A stretch of 13,823 nucleotides of DNA from B18-G2 sp964432835. Its GTDB lineage: Archaea; Thermoplasmatota; E2; DHVEG-1; B18-G2. This document shows, one piece after another, positions 4,834 to 11,972 of this stretch (the first letter of the stretch is position 1; each line of letters begins with the position of its first letter). Where the stretch lies: the NCBI GenBank assembly GCA_964432835.1, contig CAYSPA010000027.1, positions 1-13,823 on the forward strand. Direction: 5' to 3'. A program made the position numbers and the translations under genes. The notes under the pieces are model-generated. The model was not told where the DNA came from. It did not search any database and saw nothing but the letters and a program-made list of their open reading frames with translations.

Positions 4834-6567
4834 ATGAAGTATCCTGCCGAAGAATTTGAAGATGAGGTTGCAGGGAAATTGAAAGAATTACTTGTAAAAA
4901 TTGATAGAGAATTTGCCGAGAATATAAAACTCGAGATTCCTCCTTCTCCCGATAAAGGAGACCTCTCTTTTGCATGCTTTCCTCTTGCAAAGATACTCAA
5001 AAAACCTCCTCAGGAGATATCTGCAGAAATAGCGAGGGCTGTGGAGAAAGGGGAATGGATAGACAGGGTTGAGGCATGCGGAGGTTATGTGAATTTTTTC
5101 ATCAATGTAGAAAAACTCTGTGCCGAAACTGTAAGATTGATAAGAGAGATGGATGAAAAATATGGATCTTTTGAAAGTAGAAAAGAAAAGGTGATAATAG
5201 AACACACATCAGCGAATCCAAATGGTCCATTACATGTAGGTAGAGCCAGAAATCCCATCATAGGAGATACTCTGGTGAGAGTGTACAGGTTTTATGGGTA
5301 CAGTGTAAAATCACAGTTCTATGTCGATGATCTTGGCAAGCAGGTCGCTATCCTTGCGTGGGGTTTGAAAAATATAGATCCTTCTACTCTGCCGCCGCCT
5401 TCAAGAGAGAAAGCGGATCATTATCTTGTGAGATTCTATCAAAAGGCTTATCAGATGATGGAAGAAAATCCCGATGTGGAGGAGGAGATAAACGAGATAA
5501 CGAGATTGTGCGAGAGTGGAGACGAGAAAACGATAGAGATGGTGAGAGAGGCATATGAAAAGGCGCTCGATGGTATAAAGGAGAGTTTGAAAAGGATAAA
5601 CGTGGAGTTCGATGAATTCGTTGAGGAGTCGAGATTTGTCAGAGATGGAAGCGTATACAAGGTTGTTGAGGAGCTTAAGAAGAGCAAGTATGCTGGCAGT
5701 GAGGATGGAGCGTGGTATATTGATCTCAAGGAGTTTGGAATACAGGGGAGGGATACCAGGTTCTTTTTCACGAGAAAAGACGGTACCACACTTTATGCGA
5801 CGAGAGATATCGCTTATCACATATGGAAGCTGAATCAGGCAGATATAGTTATCAATGTTCTTGGTGAAGACCATAAACTCGAAGCAAAACAGGTGGAGAT
5901 AGCTCTCAGAATTTTAGGGATGAAAAGGTTGCCGAAGGTCGTGTTTTATTCTTTTGTCACCCTGCCGGAGGGAAAGTTATCGACAAGGAGAGGAAGGGTG
6001 ATATATCTCGATGATTTGATAGATGAAGCGATAGAGAGGGCTTATCGGGAAGTGAAAAAGAGGAGAGGAAATGAGCTTGATGAGGAAAGATTGAGAGAGA
6101 TTGCAGAGATTGTCGGTATAGGTGCCTTACGTTACAATATAGTCAAGATACAGCCGGAAAAGGATATTGTTTTCAAGTGGGAGGAAGCTCTCAATTTTGA
6201 AGGAGATTCTGCTCCATTTGTTCAGTATGCTCATGCAAGAGCATGCAGTATACTGAGGAAAGAAAGTGCCCCGGAAAAAATCACCGTCAGAAATCTGAAG
6301 CATCCCTCAGAGATTTCTCTTGCGAAGGTGCTGTCGAGGTTTCCCAATGTGGTTAAGATTTCCTGCACCCAGAACAGGCCTCATCTCATACCATCATATC
6401 TGTTTGAACTTGCCTCCACTTTCAATCAGTTCTATCGCGATTGTCCCGTACTGAAAGCAGAGAGTGAGGAAATCAGGAAAGAGAGGCTCGCTCTCGTGGA
6501 TTCCGTCAGAATCGTCCTCAGGAATGGGTTATCTCTTCTGGGAATAGAGGCTCCAGAGGAGATGTGA
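4834..6567 (+). CDS. argS: Arginyl-tRNA synthetase
   Basis: A 577-residue class I aminoacyl-tRNA synthetase that charges tRNA-Arg, cytoplasmic and essential. In order it has the N-terminal Add-1 domain (about 1-95, with KGDLSFACFPLAK), the signature TSANPNGPLHVGRARN (125-140; HVGR takes the place of HIGH, as usual in ArgRS), the catalytic-core motif YVDDLGKQ (163-170), DHKLEAKQ, a KMSKS-equivalent GKLSTRRG (380-387), and the C-terminal anticodon-binding DALR domain with APFVQYAHAR. Length is normal. ATG at 4834 is the only sensible start. Its stop overlaps the start of the next gene (ATGTGATG), so it is coupled to the radical SAM gene. Confidence 0.97.
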   Translation: MKYPAEEFEDEVAGKLKELLVKIDREFAENIKLEIPPSPDKGDLSFACFPLAKILKKPPQEISAEIARAVEKGEWIDRVEACGGYVNFFINVEKLCAETVRLIREMDEKYGSFESRKEKVIIEHTSANPNGPLHVGRARNPIIGDTLVRVYRFYGYSVKSQFYVDDLGKQVAILAWGLKNIDPSTLPPPSREKADHYLVRFYQKAYQMMEENPDVEEEINEITRLCESGDEKTIEMVREAYEKALDGIKESLKRINVEFDEFVEESRFVRDGSVYKVVEELKKSKYAGSEDGAWYIDLKEFGIQGRDTRFFFTRKDGTTLYATRDIAYHIWKLNQADIVINVLGEDHKLEAKQVEIALRILGMKRLPKVVFYSFVTLPEGKLSTRRGRVIYLDDLIDEAIERAYREVKKRRGNELDEERLREIAEIVGIGALRYNIVKIQPEKDIVFKWEEALNFEGDSAPFVQYAHARACSILRKESAPEKITVRNLKHPSEISLAKVLSRFPNVVKISCTQNRPHLIPSYLFELASTFNQFYRDCPVLKAESEEIRKERLALVDSVRIVLRNGLSLLGIEAPEEM

Positions 6568-7343
6568 TGTACCGCTGGATTTCGTGCAGGAGTATTGTGG
6601 AAAGAATACACGGTACGGATGAAAGGTTTGGAGGTAAATATATCGTGGATCCGTATCAAAAATGCGACCTTTCCTGCATATACTGTGATGCGTCGGAGGA
6701 TATAATTTACATAAAACATAACGCAGTGGAAATTCTCATCAACGAGATAGAGAGAATCAAAAGGGGAAGGGTTATCCTAGGATCAGCTACTGACCCCTAT
6801 CAGAGGATAGAGGAAAGGGAGGGTCTCACGAGAGAGGTGCTGAAGATTCTCACAGAAAATGGTTTTCCCGTTCATATTCTCACAAAATCCTCGCTGGTGG
6901 AAAGGGATATCGATATCATGAAGAGTGGTGATGTGAGAGTAACCATAAGCTTTTCCACCATGGATGAGAATATCTCGAGAATCATTGAGCCGGAGGCGCC
7001 GGCGCCAGAGAGAAGATTAGAAACGGTTGAAAGACTGAGTAAAGAGGGGATAAGGGTTGGAGTGGCGGTATTTCCTCTGATACCATATGTTTCTGATGTA
7101 GATATAGAGCGGGATGTGAAGAGGTTCAAGGATGCTGGAGCGAGTTATCTGATTTATGAGTATCTCGAGCTGAAGGGTTATGTTAGAGAGAAGTTTTTTG
7201 GAAAGATGGAAAGGTTTTTTCCTGAGATCTGTGAAAAGTTGAGAGAGCTGTATCGGGATAGCTACAAACCAAAGGATTATAAAGTTGATGACATGATAGT
7301 TAAAGCCTGTAAAAAAGTGGGTTTAAGGTTGGGATATGGATAA
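6567..7343 (+). CDS. SPL-like radical SAM protein (COG1533 type)
   Basis: About 258 residues with a radical SAM cluster motif C-x3-C-x2-C (CDLSCIYC, C33, C37, C40). It also carries the GSATDPYQRIE block (72-82), LTREVLKIL and HILTKSSLVERDID (103-116), which are the hallmarks of the SplB-like radical SAM group (named after spore photoproduct lyase, though most members are not proven to repair DNA). A [4Fe-4S] cluster and SAM-derived radical chemistry are expected; the substrate is unknown. I prefer ATG at 6567 over the GTG at 6564 because GAGGAG (6556-6561) gives better spacing. It overlaps argS upstream and taw1 downstream (8 bases), both tRNA enzymes, so a tRNA or nucleic acid substrate is a fair guess. 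Confidence 0.85.
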   Translation: MYRWISCRSIVERIHGTDERFGGKYIVDPYQKCDLSCIYCDASEDIIYIKHNAVEILINEIERIKRGRVILGSATDPYQRIEEREGLTREVLKILTENGFPVHILTKSSLVERDIDIMKSGDVRVTISFSTMDENISRIIEPEAPAPERRLETVERLSKEGIRVGVAVFPLIPYVSDVDIERDVKRFKDAGASYLIYEYLELKGYVREKFFGKMERFFPEICEKLRELYRDSYKPKDYKVDDMIVKACKKVGLRLGYG

Positions 7344-8268
7344 GGAGATTCTCAAGATATTGAGGAAGCAGAGATATGCCATAGTTGGCAGGCACTCGGG
7401 AGTAAAGCCATGCCACTGGCTGAGAGAGAGTTTGCTGAGGAATAGAACGTGTTACAAGCAGAAATTTTACGGTATAGAGAGTCATCGCTGTCTGCAGATG
7501 ACCACCGCTATAAACCACTGTACCCAGAACTGTTTGTTTTGCTGGAGGTATCAGGGATTTACGGAAACAAGCATAGCTGAACCTGATGACCCAGTTTTTA
7601 TTCTTGATGAGTCGATAAAGGCACAGAGGGTGTTTTTGACTGGCTATAAGGGAGACCCAAGGGTTGACAGGAAAAAATGGGAGGAAGCGAATGAGCCAAA
7701 ACACATTGCATGCTCTTTGACGGGAGAGCCGACACTTTATCCTCGACTGGGAGAATTTTTTGAGGAGGCTCATAATAGAGGGATGACCACTTTTCTTGTA
7801 ACGAATGGAACGAATCCAGATGCTTTGATGAATCTCGATACACCGCCAACGCAACTATATGTGTCTGTGACCTCTCCGAATGAGGAGGTTTACAAAAAAC
7901 TCAACAGACCGATAATTAAAGATGGATGGGAAAGATTGCAAAAAACTCTTGAGATTCTACCATCCATTGGTACGAGAACTGTGATAAGGCATACTCTTGT
8001 GAAAGGATGGAATATGGATGAGAAATTCATTCCGGAATATGCAAAGCTTATAGAGAAAGCGGAGCCTCTCTTCGTGGAGCCAAAGGCATATATGTTTGTT
8101 GGATATTCGAGAAAGAGATTGAGCATAGCAAACATGCCCTCTTTTGATGAAGTTAGGGAATTCGCTAGGAAGTTATCTGAGGAAACAGGTTATTACTACC
8201 TTGACGAAAGCAGGGATTCAAGAGTGGTTTTGCTTGGTAGGGAGAAAGGGGATACAAGGATACGATAG
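7336..8268 (+). CDS. taw1: 4-demethylwyosine synthase (Taw1/TYW1)
   Basis: A 310-residue radical SAM enzyme that makes the tricyclic imidazopurine of 4-demethylwyosine from m1G37 in tRNA-Phe, using pyruvate as carbon donor. The SAM cluster motif is CTQNCLFCW (C62, C66, C69). Three further cysteines, C26, C39 and C52 (in SHRCLQM), match the ligands of the second [4Fe-4S] cluster known from archaeal TYW1. ACSLTGEPTLYP (125-136) and LVTNGTNP are typical of the family. As in archaea, the flavodoxin domain of the eukaryotic enzyme is absent. The ATG at 7336 overlaps the end of the radical SAM gene. Other wyosine genes (trm5, taw2, taw3) are not in the window. Confidence 0.96.
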   Translation: MDKEILKILRKQRYAIVGRHSGVKPCHWLRESLLRNRTCYKQKFYGIESHRCLQMTTAINHCTQNCLFCWRYQGFTETSIAEPDDPVFILDESIKAQRVFLTGYKGDPRVDRKKWEEANEPKHIACSLTGEPTLYPRLGEFFEEAHNRGMTTFLVTNGTNPDALMNLDTPPTQLYVSVTSPNEEVYKKLNRPIIKDGWERLQKTLEILPSIGTRTVIRHTLVKGWNMDEKFIPEYAKLIEKAEPLFVEPKAYMFVGYSRKRLSIANMPSFDEVREFARKLSEETGYYYLDESRDSRVVLLGREKGDTRIR

Positions 8269-8296
8269 GTTGATTGTTTGGGAGTTCTCCGCAAAG

Positions 8297-9142
8297 TCAT
8301 CGATATTTGGTTTGAGCGTTATCATGACGTTGTGGTGCAATCACACGATAAGCAACCACACTTTCCCACATTGGATGGTATGTGGTTAGCTCTGTAGAAT
8401 TGTTGCAACCACTTCTCTTATTCTCGCTTTCGTTGATTCGGTTAATCGTTAAATGCAGAATTCCTGTCTCCCGGATGGTGACCCATGGTATGTCTCTCCA
8501 TCCGGCATGCAAAATCAGATAGAAAGAGTAATTCTCTCTTGAAGCATTTTTATCTGTAATCCGTACCGTAATCCAGTTGCCGCCCCGGAGAGTCTTAGCA
8601 GGTTCGTTTGATCCATACAGGTATCTCCATGCACCGCCACCTCTAACGCGCTCATCGCCTTCAGGATGCCACGAAATTTTTACACCGTATGGGAGGTTGG
8701 CTATCAATTCTGGCCACTCAGGTTTTGGTCCCCACAATATATCCACCTTAACTTTTGCTGGAATGGTCACCTGACCGCTTTCCCACTCATAAGCGGTTAC
8801 ATTCCATATCATTCTCTTTTGTACCGTGCCCCAACTGCTTATTCCTACTGGAGAGTGATTCTTGATATATCTATACAACTGAAGTGGCTGAAGCAGGAGG
8901 AGCTTACTTATTATCTCCTCAACAAAAGGCATCGGGTTCCAGTATACCCACATATATGCCATGGTCCATGTTTTCTTCTCTGCACCAACATCTTGATTAC
9001 CATCACTATGCGCACTCGCTGGATAACCTTTTGTTGGGGTTGTTGTAAGTAGAGCCGGTGTGGCCGCGCAGAGTATTAACGCCACCACCAAAACAAATAC
9101 CCTCCGGCTCACTCTGGCATCACCAAATGAAAGTAAATACAT
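8297..9142 (-). CDS. Exported tryptophan-rich protein, unknown family
   Basis: A 281-residue protein I do not recognise. A signal peptide is visible (R13-R14 followed by VFVLVVALILCAATPA to about residue 30), and there is no later membrane helix, so it is probably secreted. It has 14 tryptophans (about 5%) and seven N-glycosylation sequons (N95, N114, N199, N204, N237, N247, N248), high for its size. The segment 115-235 alternates hydrophobic and polar residues and looks like beta sheet. The ATG at 9142 lies only about 13 bases from the TATA box centre at 9155, so the real start may be GTG at 9112 (codon 11), giving a cleaner signal peptide. It is divergent from a secreted subtilase. Confidence 0.68.
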   Translation of the reverse strand: MYLLSFGDARVSRRVFVLVVALILCAATPALLTTTPTKGYPASAHSDGNQDVGAEKKTWTMAYMWVYWNPMPFVEEIISKLLLLQPLQLYRYIKNHSPVGISSWGTVQKRMIWNVTAYEWESGQVTIPAKVKVDILWGPKPEWPELIANLPYGVKISWHPEGDERVRGGGAWRYLYGSNEPAKTLRGGNWITVRITDKNASRENYSFYLILHAGWRDIPWVTIRETGILHLTINRINESENKRSGCNNSTELTTYHPMWESVVAYRVIAPQRHDNAQTKYR

Positions 9143-9225
9143 AATGGAGTATATATAATATCGGTATGATGGTGAGTGATAACAAACAAACCTTATAAAC
9201 TATTTCTTCCAGAGAGTAAGATTGG
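9143..9225. promoter_or_regulatory. Shared promoter region of two exported-protein genes
   Basis: On the minus strand TATTATATAT (9151-9160) is a strong TATA box for the Trp-rich protein. On the plus strand CCTTATAAAC (9191-9200) is a TATA box about 30 bases before the protease ATG at 9226, giving an almost leaderless transcript. About 30 bases between the two boxes could hold a shared control site, but I see no clear repeat. Confidence 0.55.
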
Positions 9226-11190
9226 ATGAAACGCCTGATTTCTGTACTTGCTGTTTCGATTCTGATCATTTCCTCAATCTCAGCCATTTCATCTCATTCG
9301 GAGAGTCAAAAATATTCGTATATCGTCGTTTTCAAGCATCCGTCAATGATCGATTTTTCCCTGAATACCACCAATGGCTCGAAACTTCTCAAATACAGAG
9401 AGTATCTGAAAAACCTGCATGATAAATTCATAAACTGGCTGGAAGAAAAGACGGGAAAAACCAAGTTTAAAGAGTTCTTCAATGTGCTGAATGCGGTAAA
9501 GATCAGGGTACCATCCAGCATCGTACCGCTCATAGAATCTCTGCCATATGTCAGATCTGTATATCCCGATATCAGAGTTCAGTCCCTCCTTGCATATTCC
9601 AGATCTCTGATAAGACTCGACTATGCCCTTAACATAAAGAACCTCACCGGAGAGGGTGTAACGGTTGCGGTTCTCGATACAGGTATAGATTACACACATC
9701 CAGATCTGAAAAATTGCTATGCCGGCGGCTACGATTTTGTGAACGATGATAGTGATCCATTTGATGATAATGGTCACGGTACCCATGTATGCGGAATAAT
9801 CGCCGGAAACGGAAAAGCCTCAAATGGAACATACAGAGGTATCGCACCGGACTCAAAGCTCTACGTGTACAAGGTTCTCGACGAAAACGGTATGGGTTAT
9901 GCATCCGACATAATCGAAGCCATTGAGAAAGTGATTGATCCAAATGGAGACGGAGATTTCTCGGATCATCTTGATATATTATCCTTGAGTTTGGGAGTAT
10001 CCGATGGAGACAAAGGTGGAGATCCAGACGATTTACTGAGTGAATCCGTAGATAAAGCGGTTGATGCTGGTATCGTGGTTATAGTATCTGCAGGTAATGA
10101 TGGGTGGGATGTAAAGAACAACCAGCCGGTAAAATACACGATAAGCTCACCGGCATGTGCTCGAAAAGCGATAGCGGTGGGAGCGGTTACCCACATGATT
10201 AATAGCTTACCAAGTGGTGGTCCCGACAGAATAGCACTGTACAGTTCAAAAGGTCCGTCTCCTCTTATGACCGTCAAACCGGATATTGTCGCACCTGGTG
10301 GAGATGTCGATATATTTTCCAGTGGTTCAAATGCGTACAATTATTCCATAACATCAACACGCGCAACAAACTGCAGTGTGGGAAAAACAGTAAATGAACA
10401 CTACACCAAACTCGGCGGCACGTCGATGGCGGCGCCGCATGTATCTGGAATTGTTGCTCTGCTGATGCAAGAACACCCTGACTGGGATCCTTTCGAGATA
10501 AGGTCCGCACTTCGCTACACAGCCAGGGACTTGGGATATCCATTAACATATCAGGGTTTTGGCAGGGTAGATGCCTATGAGCTGCTGATAAATCTTCCTG
10601 CCCCACCGCCAGTCGCCATATTTTTCGATGTCGAAAAAGTCGGGAATGGAATCGTGTTCAAAGGAATTGCAAAATCGAGATGGTTTGATTCGTATCGTCT
10701 CTACTACAAATTTATGGGCTCTGATAGACCAGATGAATTTGATGCTACAGAGGATGGATGGGTTCTTCTTTATGAGTGTAAATCTTATGTGAAGGATGAT
10801 ACACTGTGCACATGGGATATCTCTGACCTTGAGGAAGGATGGTATGAAGTGAAACTGGTTGTCAGAGATGATTTTGGTAGAGAGAGTGAGGATTACATTA
10901 TGGTTCATGTTAGTCATGAAAATTACATTATTGATATTCCTTCCTCTGTACACGAGGGAGAAAGGTTCAGGGTTTCTGTGAAAAATTCAGATGATAAATC
11001 TCTGAGAGCGATATTCATCATGTGTTCTCCATTGAGAATACCCCGAATCAAAATGGGAAGGGATGTGGAATTCAGGGCTTACAGGATATTCTCAGAAAAA
11101 ACGGAGTCCATCAGTGTAAAGATGTGGATTATCGTTATTGAGCCTCACCTTCAGGTGGAGAAAAGAGAGATCGTGATTTTGAACGATTGA
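9226..11190 (+). CDS. Secreted subtilisin-like serine protease (S8 family)
   Basis: A 654-residue exported protease precursor. In order: a signal peptide (1 to about 22); an inhibitor-I9-like propeptide (about 30-118, SYIVVFKHPS to YVRSVYPDI) that folds and inhibits the enzyme; and the catalytic domain (about 130-457) with D151 (AVLDTGID), H184 (NGHGTHVCG), oxyanion-hole N291 (SAGND) and S400 (GGTSMAAPH), all intact. An acidic loop DPNGDGDFSDHLD (238-250) resembles the calcium-binding insertion of thermophilic archaeal subtilases. A C-terminal region (about 460-654) looks like two beta-sandwich domains, the first about 463-563. No membrane anchor is seen, so it may be released or bound to the S-layer. 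It ends one base from the convergent GTPase gene. Confidence 0.94.
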   Translation: MKRLISVLAVSILIISSISAISSHSESQKYSYIVVFKHPSMIDFSLNTTNGSKLLKYREYLKNLHDKFINWLEEKTGKTKFKEFFNVLNAVKIRVPSSIVPLIESLPYVRSVYPDIRVQSLLAYSRSLIRLDYALNIKNLTGEGVTVAVLDTGIDYTHPDLKNCYAGGYDFVNDDSDPFDDNGHGTHVCGIIAGNGKASNGTYRGIAPDSKLYVYKVLDENGMGYASDIIEAIEKVIDPNGDGDFSDHLDILSLSLGVSDGDKGGDPDDLLSESVDKAVDAGIVVIVSAGNDGWDVKNNQPVKYTISSPACARKAIAVGAVTHMINSLPSGGPDRIALYSSKGPSPLMTVKPDIVAPGGDVDIFSSGSNAYNYSITSTRATNCSVGKTVNEHYTKLGGTSMAAPHVSGIVALLMQEHPDWDPFEIRSALRYTARDLGYPLTYQGFGRVDAYELLINLPAPPPVAIFFDVEKVGNGIVFKGIAKSRWFDSYRLYYKFMGSDRPDEFDATEDGWVLLYECKSYVKDDTLCTWDISDLEEGWYEVKLVVRDDFGRESEDYIMVHVSHENYIIDIPSSVHEGERFRVSVKNSDDKSLRAIFIMCSPLRIPRIKMGRDVEFRAYRIFSEKTESISVKMWIIVIEPHLQVEKREIVILND

Positions 11191-11198
11191 TTCAATCG
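11184..11198. repeat. Palindrome over two facing stop codons
   Basis: CGATTGA-T-TCAATCG is a perfect 7-bp inverted repeat around a single T. Its two inner trinucleotides are the TGA stops of the protease (11188-11190) and of the convergent GTPase (11192-11194). The arms have no loop and no T-tract, so a hairpin terminator is doubtful; the symmetry may be chance imposed by two facing Asx-stop ends. Confidence 0.6.
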
Positions 11199-11971
11199 CT
11201 GGTTGTGTCCTCTCCCGCTCTGTAACACATCTGTATAACGTTATAGATGTCTTCCATCCCGCTGTAATCTGTACTGCTCACCGGAATGAGGGGAGTTTCT
11301 TCTCCAAAATGTTTGAGAAGAAGTAATATCTGCTCACTGAGTTCTCTGTAAATGGTTGCCCTCTCTCTTATTATGGTTTCATAAAGTCCCTCATCTATGC
11401 TGGACCATCTTCTCAGCTTTTCCAGTTCTTCTTTCTTTAGAAGATCACTCTTGCTGAGCAGATTGGCAACAGGTATGGAGAGCCTGAATCTCGTCGTCAG
11501 AGAAAGGAGGAGCTGGGTAACAAAACCGGATGCGGTCCTTGAAAGAATTGGGTCCAGAAGATACGCAACCATCGACCTCTCTGGACTGAGTTGTGAGATA
11601 AGTATATTACCGGATTCTCTGAATACGAAAAGTTCGATCTGTCCCGGTGTATCGAGCAGAACATAACTTGTTTTGAATCCCTCTATCGATTCCTTTATCT
11701 CCTTTGCGTTGAGAGCGAGCATATCTGCAGCCACTATCTGGGCTCCGTTTGGACCGAGATCATATTCATCCATTATTTCTTTCAGGGAAATCCAGTCTCT
11801 TATATCAACATCGGGAGTGTAAGGTAAAAAATCTGCTCCGGGATCGAGATTAACGGTTATGGAATCGAGTCCCCTGAGTTTCAGCCAGTTCTGAAACGTT
11901 CTGGTCAAGGTAGATTTTCCCGAGCCGGCTGTGCCTATGAAGTAGATGTAAGCGGGTTCCTCCACACTCAT
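11192..11971 (-). CDS. GPN-loop GTPase (archaeal Gpn / PAB0955-like)
   Basis: A 259-residue GTPase of the GPN-loop family, homodimeric in archaea and related to eukaryotic GPN1-3, which help assemble RNA polymerase II; the archaeal role is not settled. Motifs: P-loop GTAGSGKST (13-21), NLDPGAD (41-47), the diagnostic Gly-Pro-Asn insertion at 73-75 (LGPNGA), and DTPGQIELF (107-115). The base-specificity motif, usually NKxD, reads SKSD (173-176), a mild deviation. ATG at 11971 follows purD by one base (TAG-T-ATG) with GAGG five bases before it, so it is the last gene of a pyrE-purD-gpn operon. Length is typical. Confidence 0.93.
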   Translation of the reverse strand: MSVEEPAYIYFIGTAGSGKSTLTRTFQNWLKLRGLDSITVNLDPGADFLPYTPDVDIRDWISLKEIMDEYDLGPNGAQIVAADMLALNAKEIKESIEGFKTSYVLLDTPGQIELFVFRESGNILISQLSPERSMVAYLLDPILSRTASGFVTQLLLSLTTRFRLSIPVANLLSKSDLLKKEELEKLRRWSSIDEGLYETIIRERATIYRELSEQILLLLKHFGEETPLIPVSSTDYSGMEDIYNVIQMCYRAGEDTTSD

Positions 11972-11972
11972 A

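Noticed and set aside
5401..5874. Minus-strand 157-residue hydrophobic-looking frame
   Set aside because: Antisense to argS, whose protein is complete and canonical across this stretch.
7300..7854. Minus-strand 184-residue frame
   Set aside because: Antisense to the radical SAM/taw1 junction; taw1 has all catalytic cysteines in the other strand.
8666..9052. Plus-strand 128-residue frame across the secreted orphan
   Set aside because: I compared both strands. The minus frame is longer, has a TATA box and a signal peptide, and its composition looks like a protein; the plus frame has no start signal.
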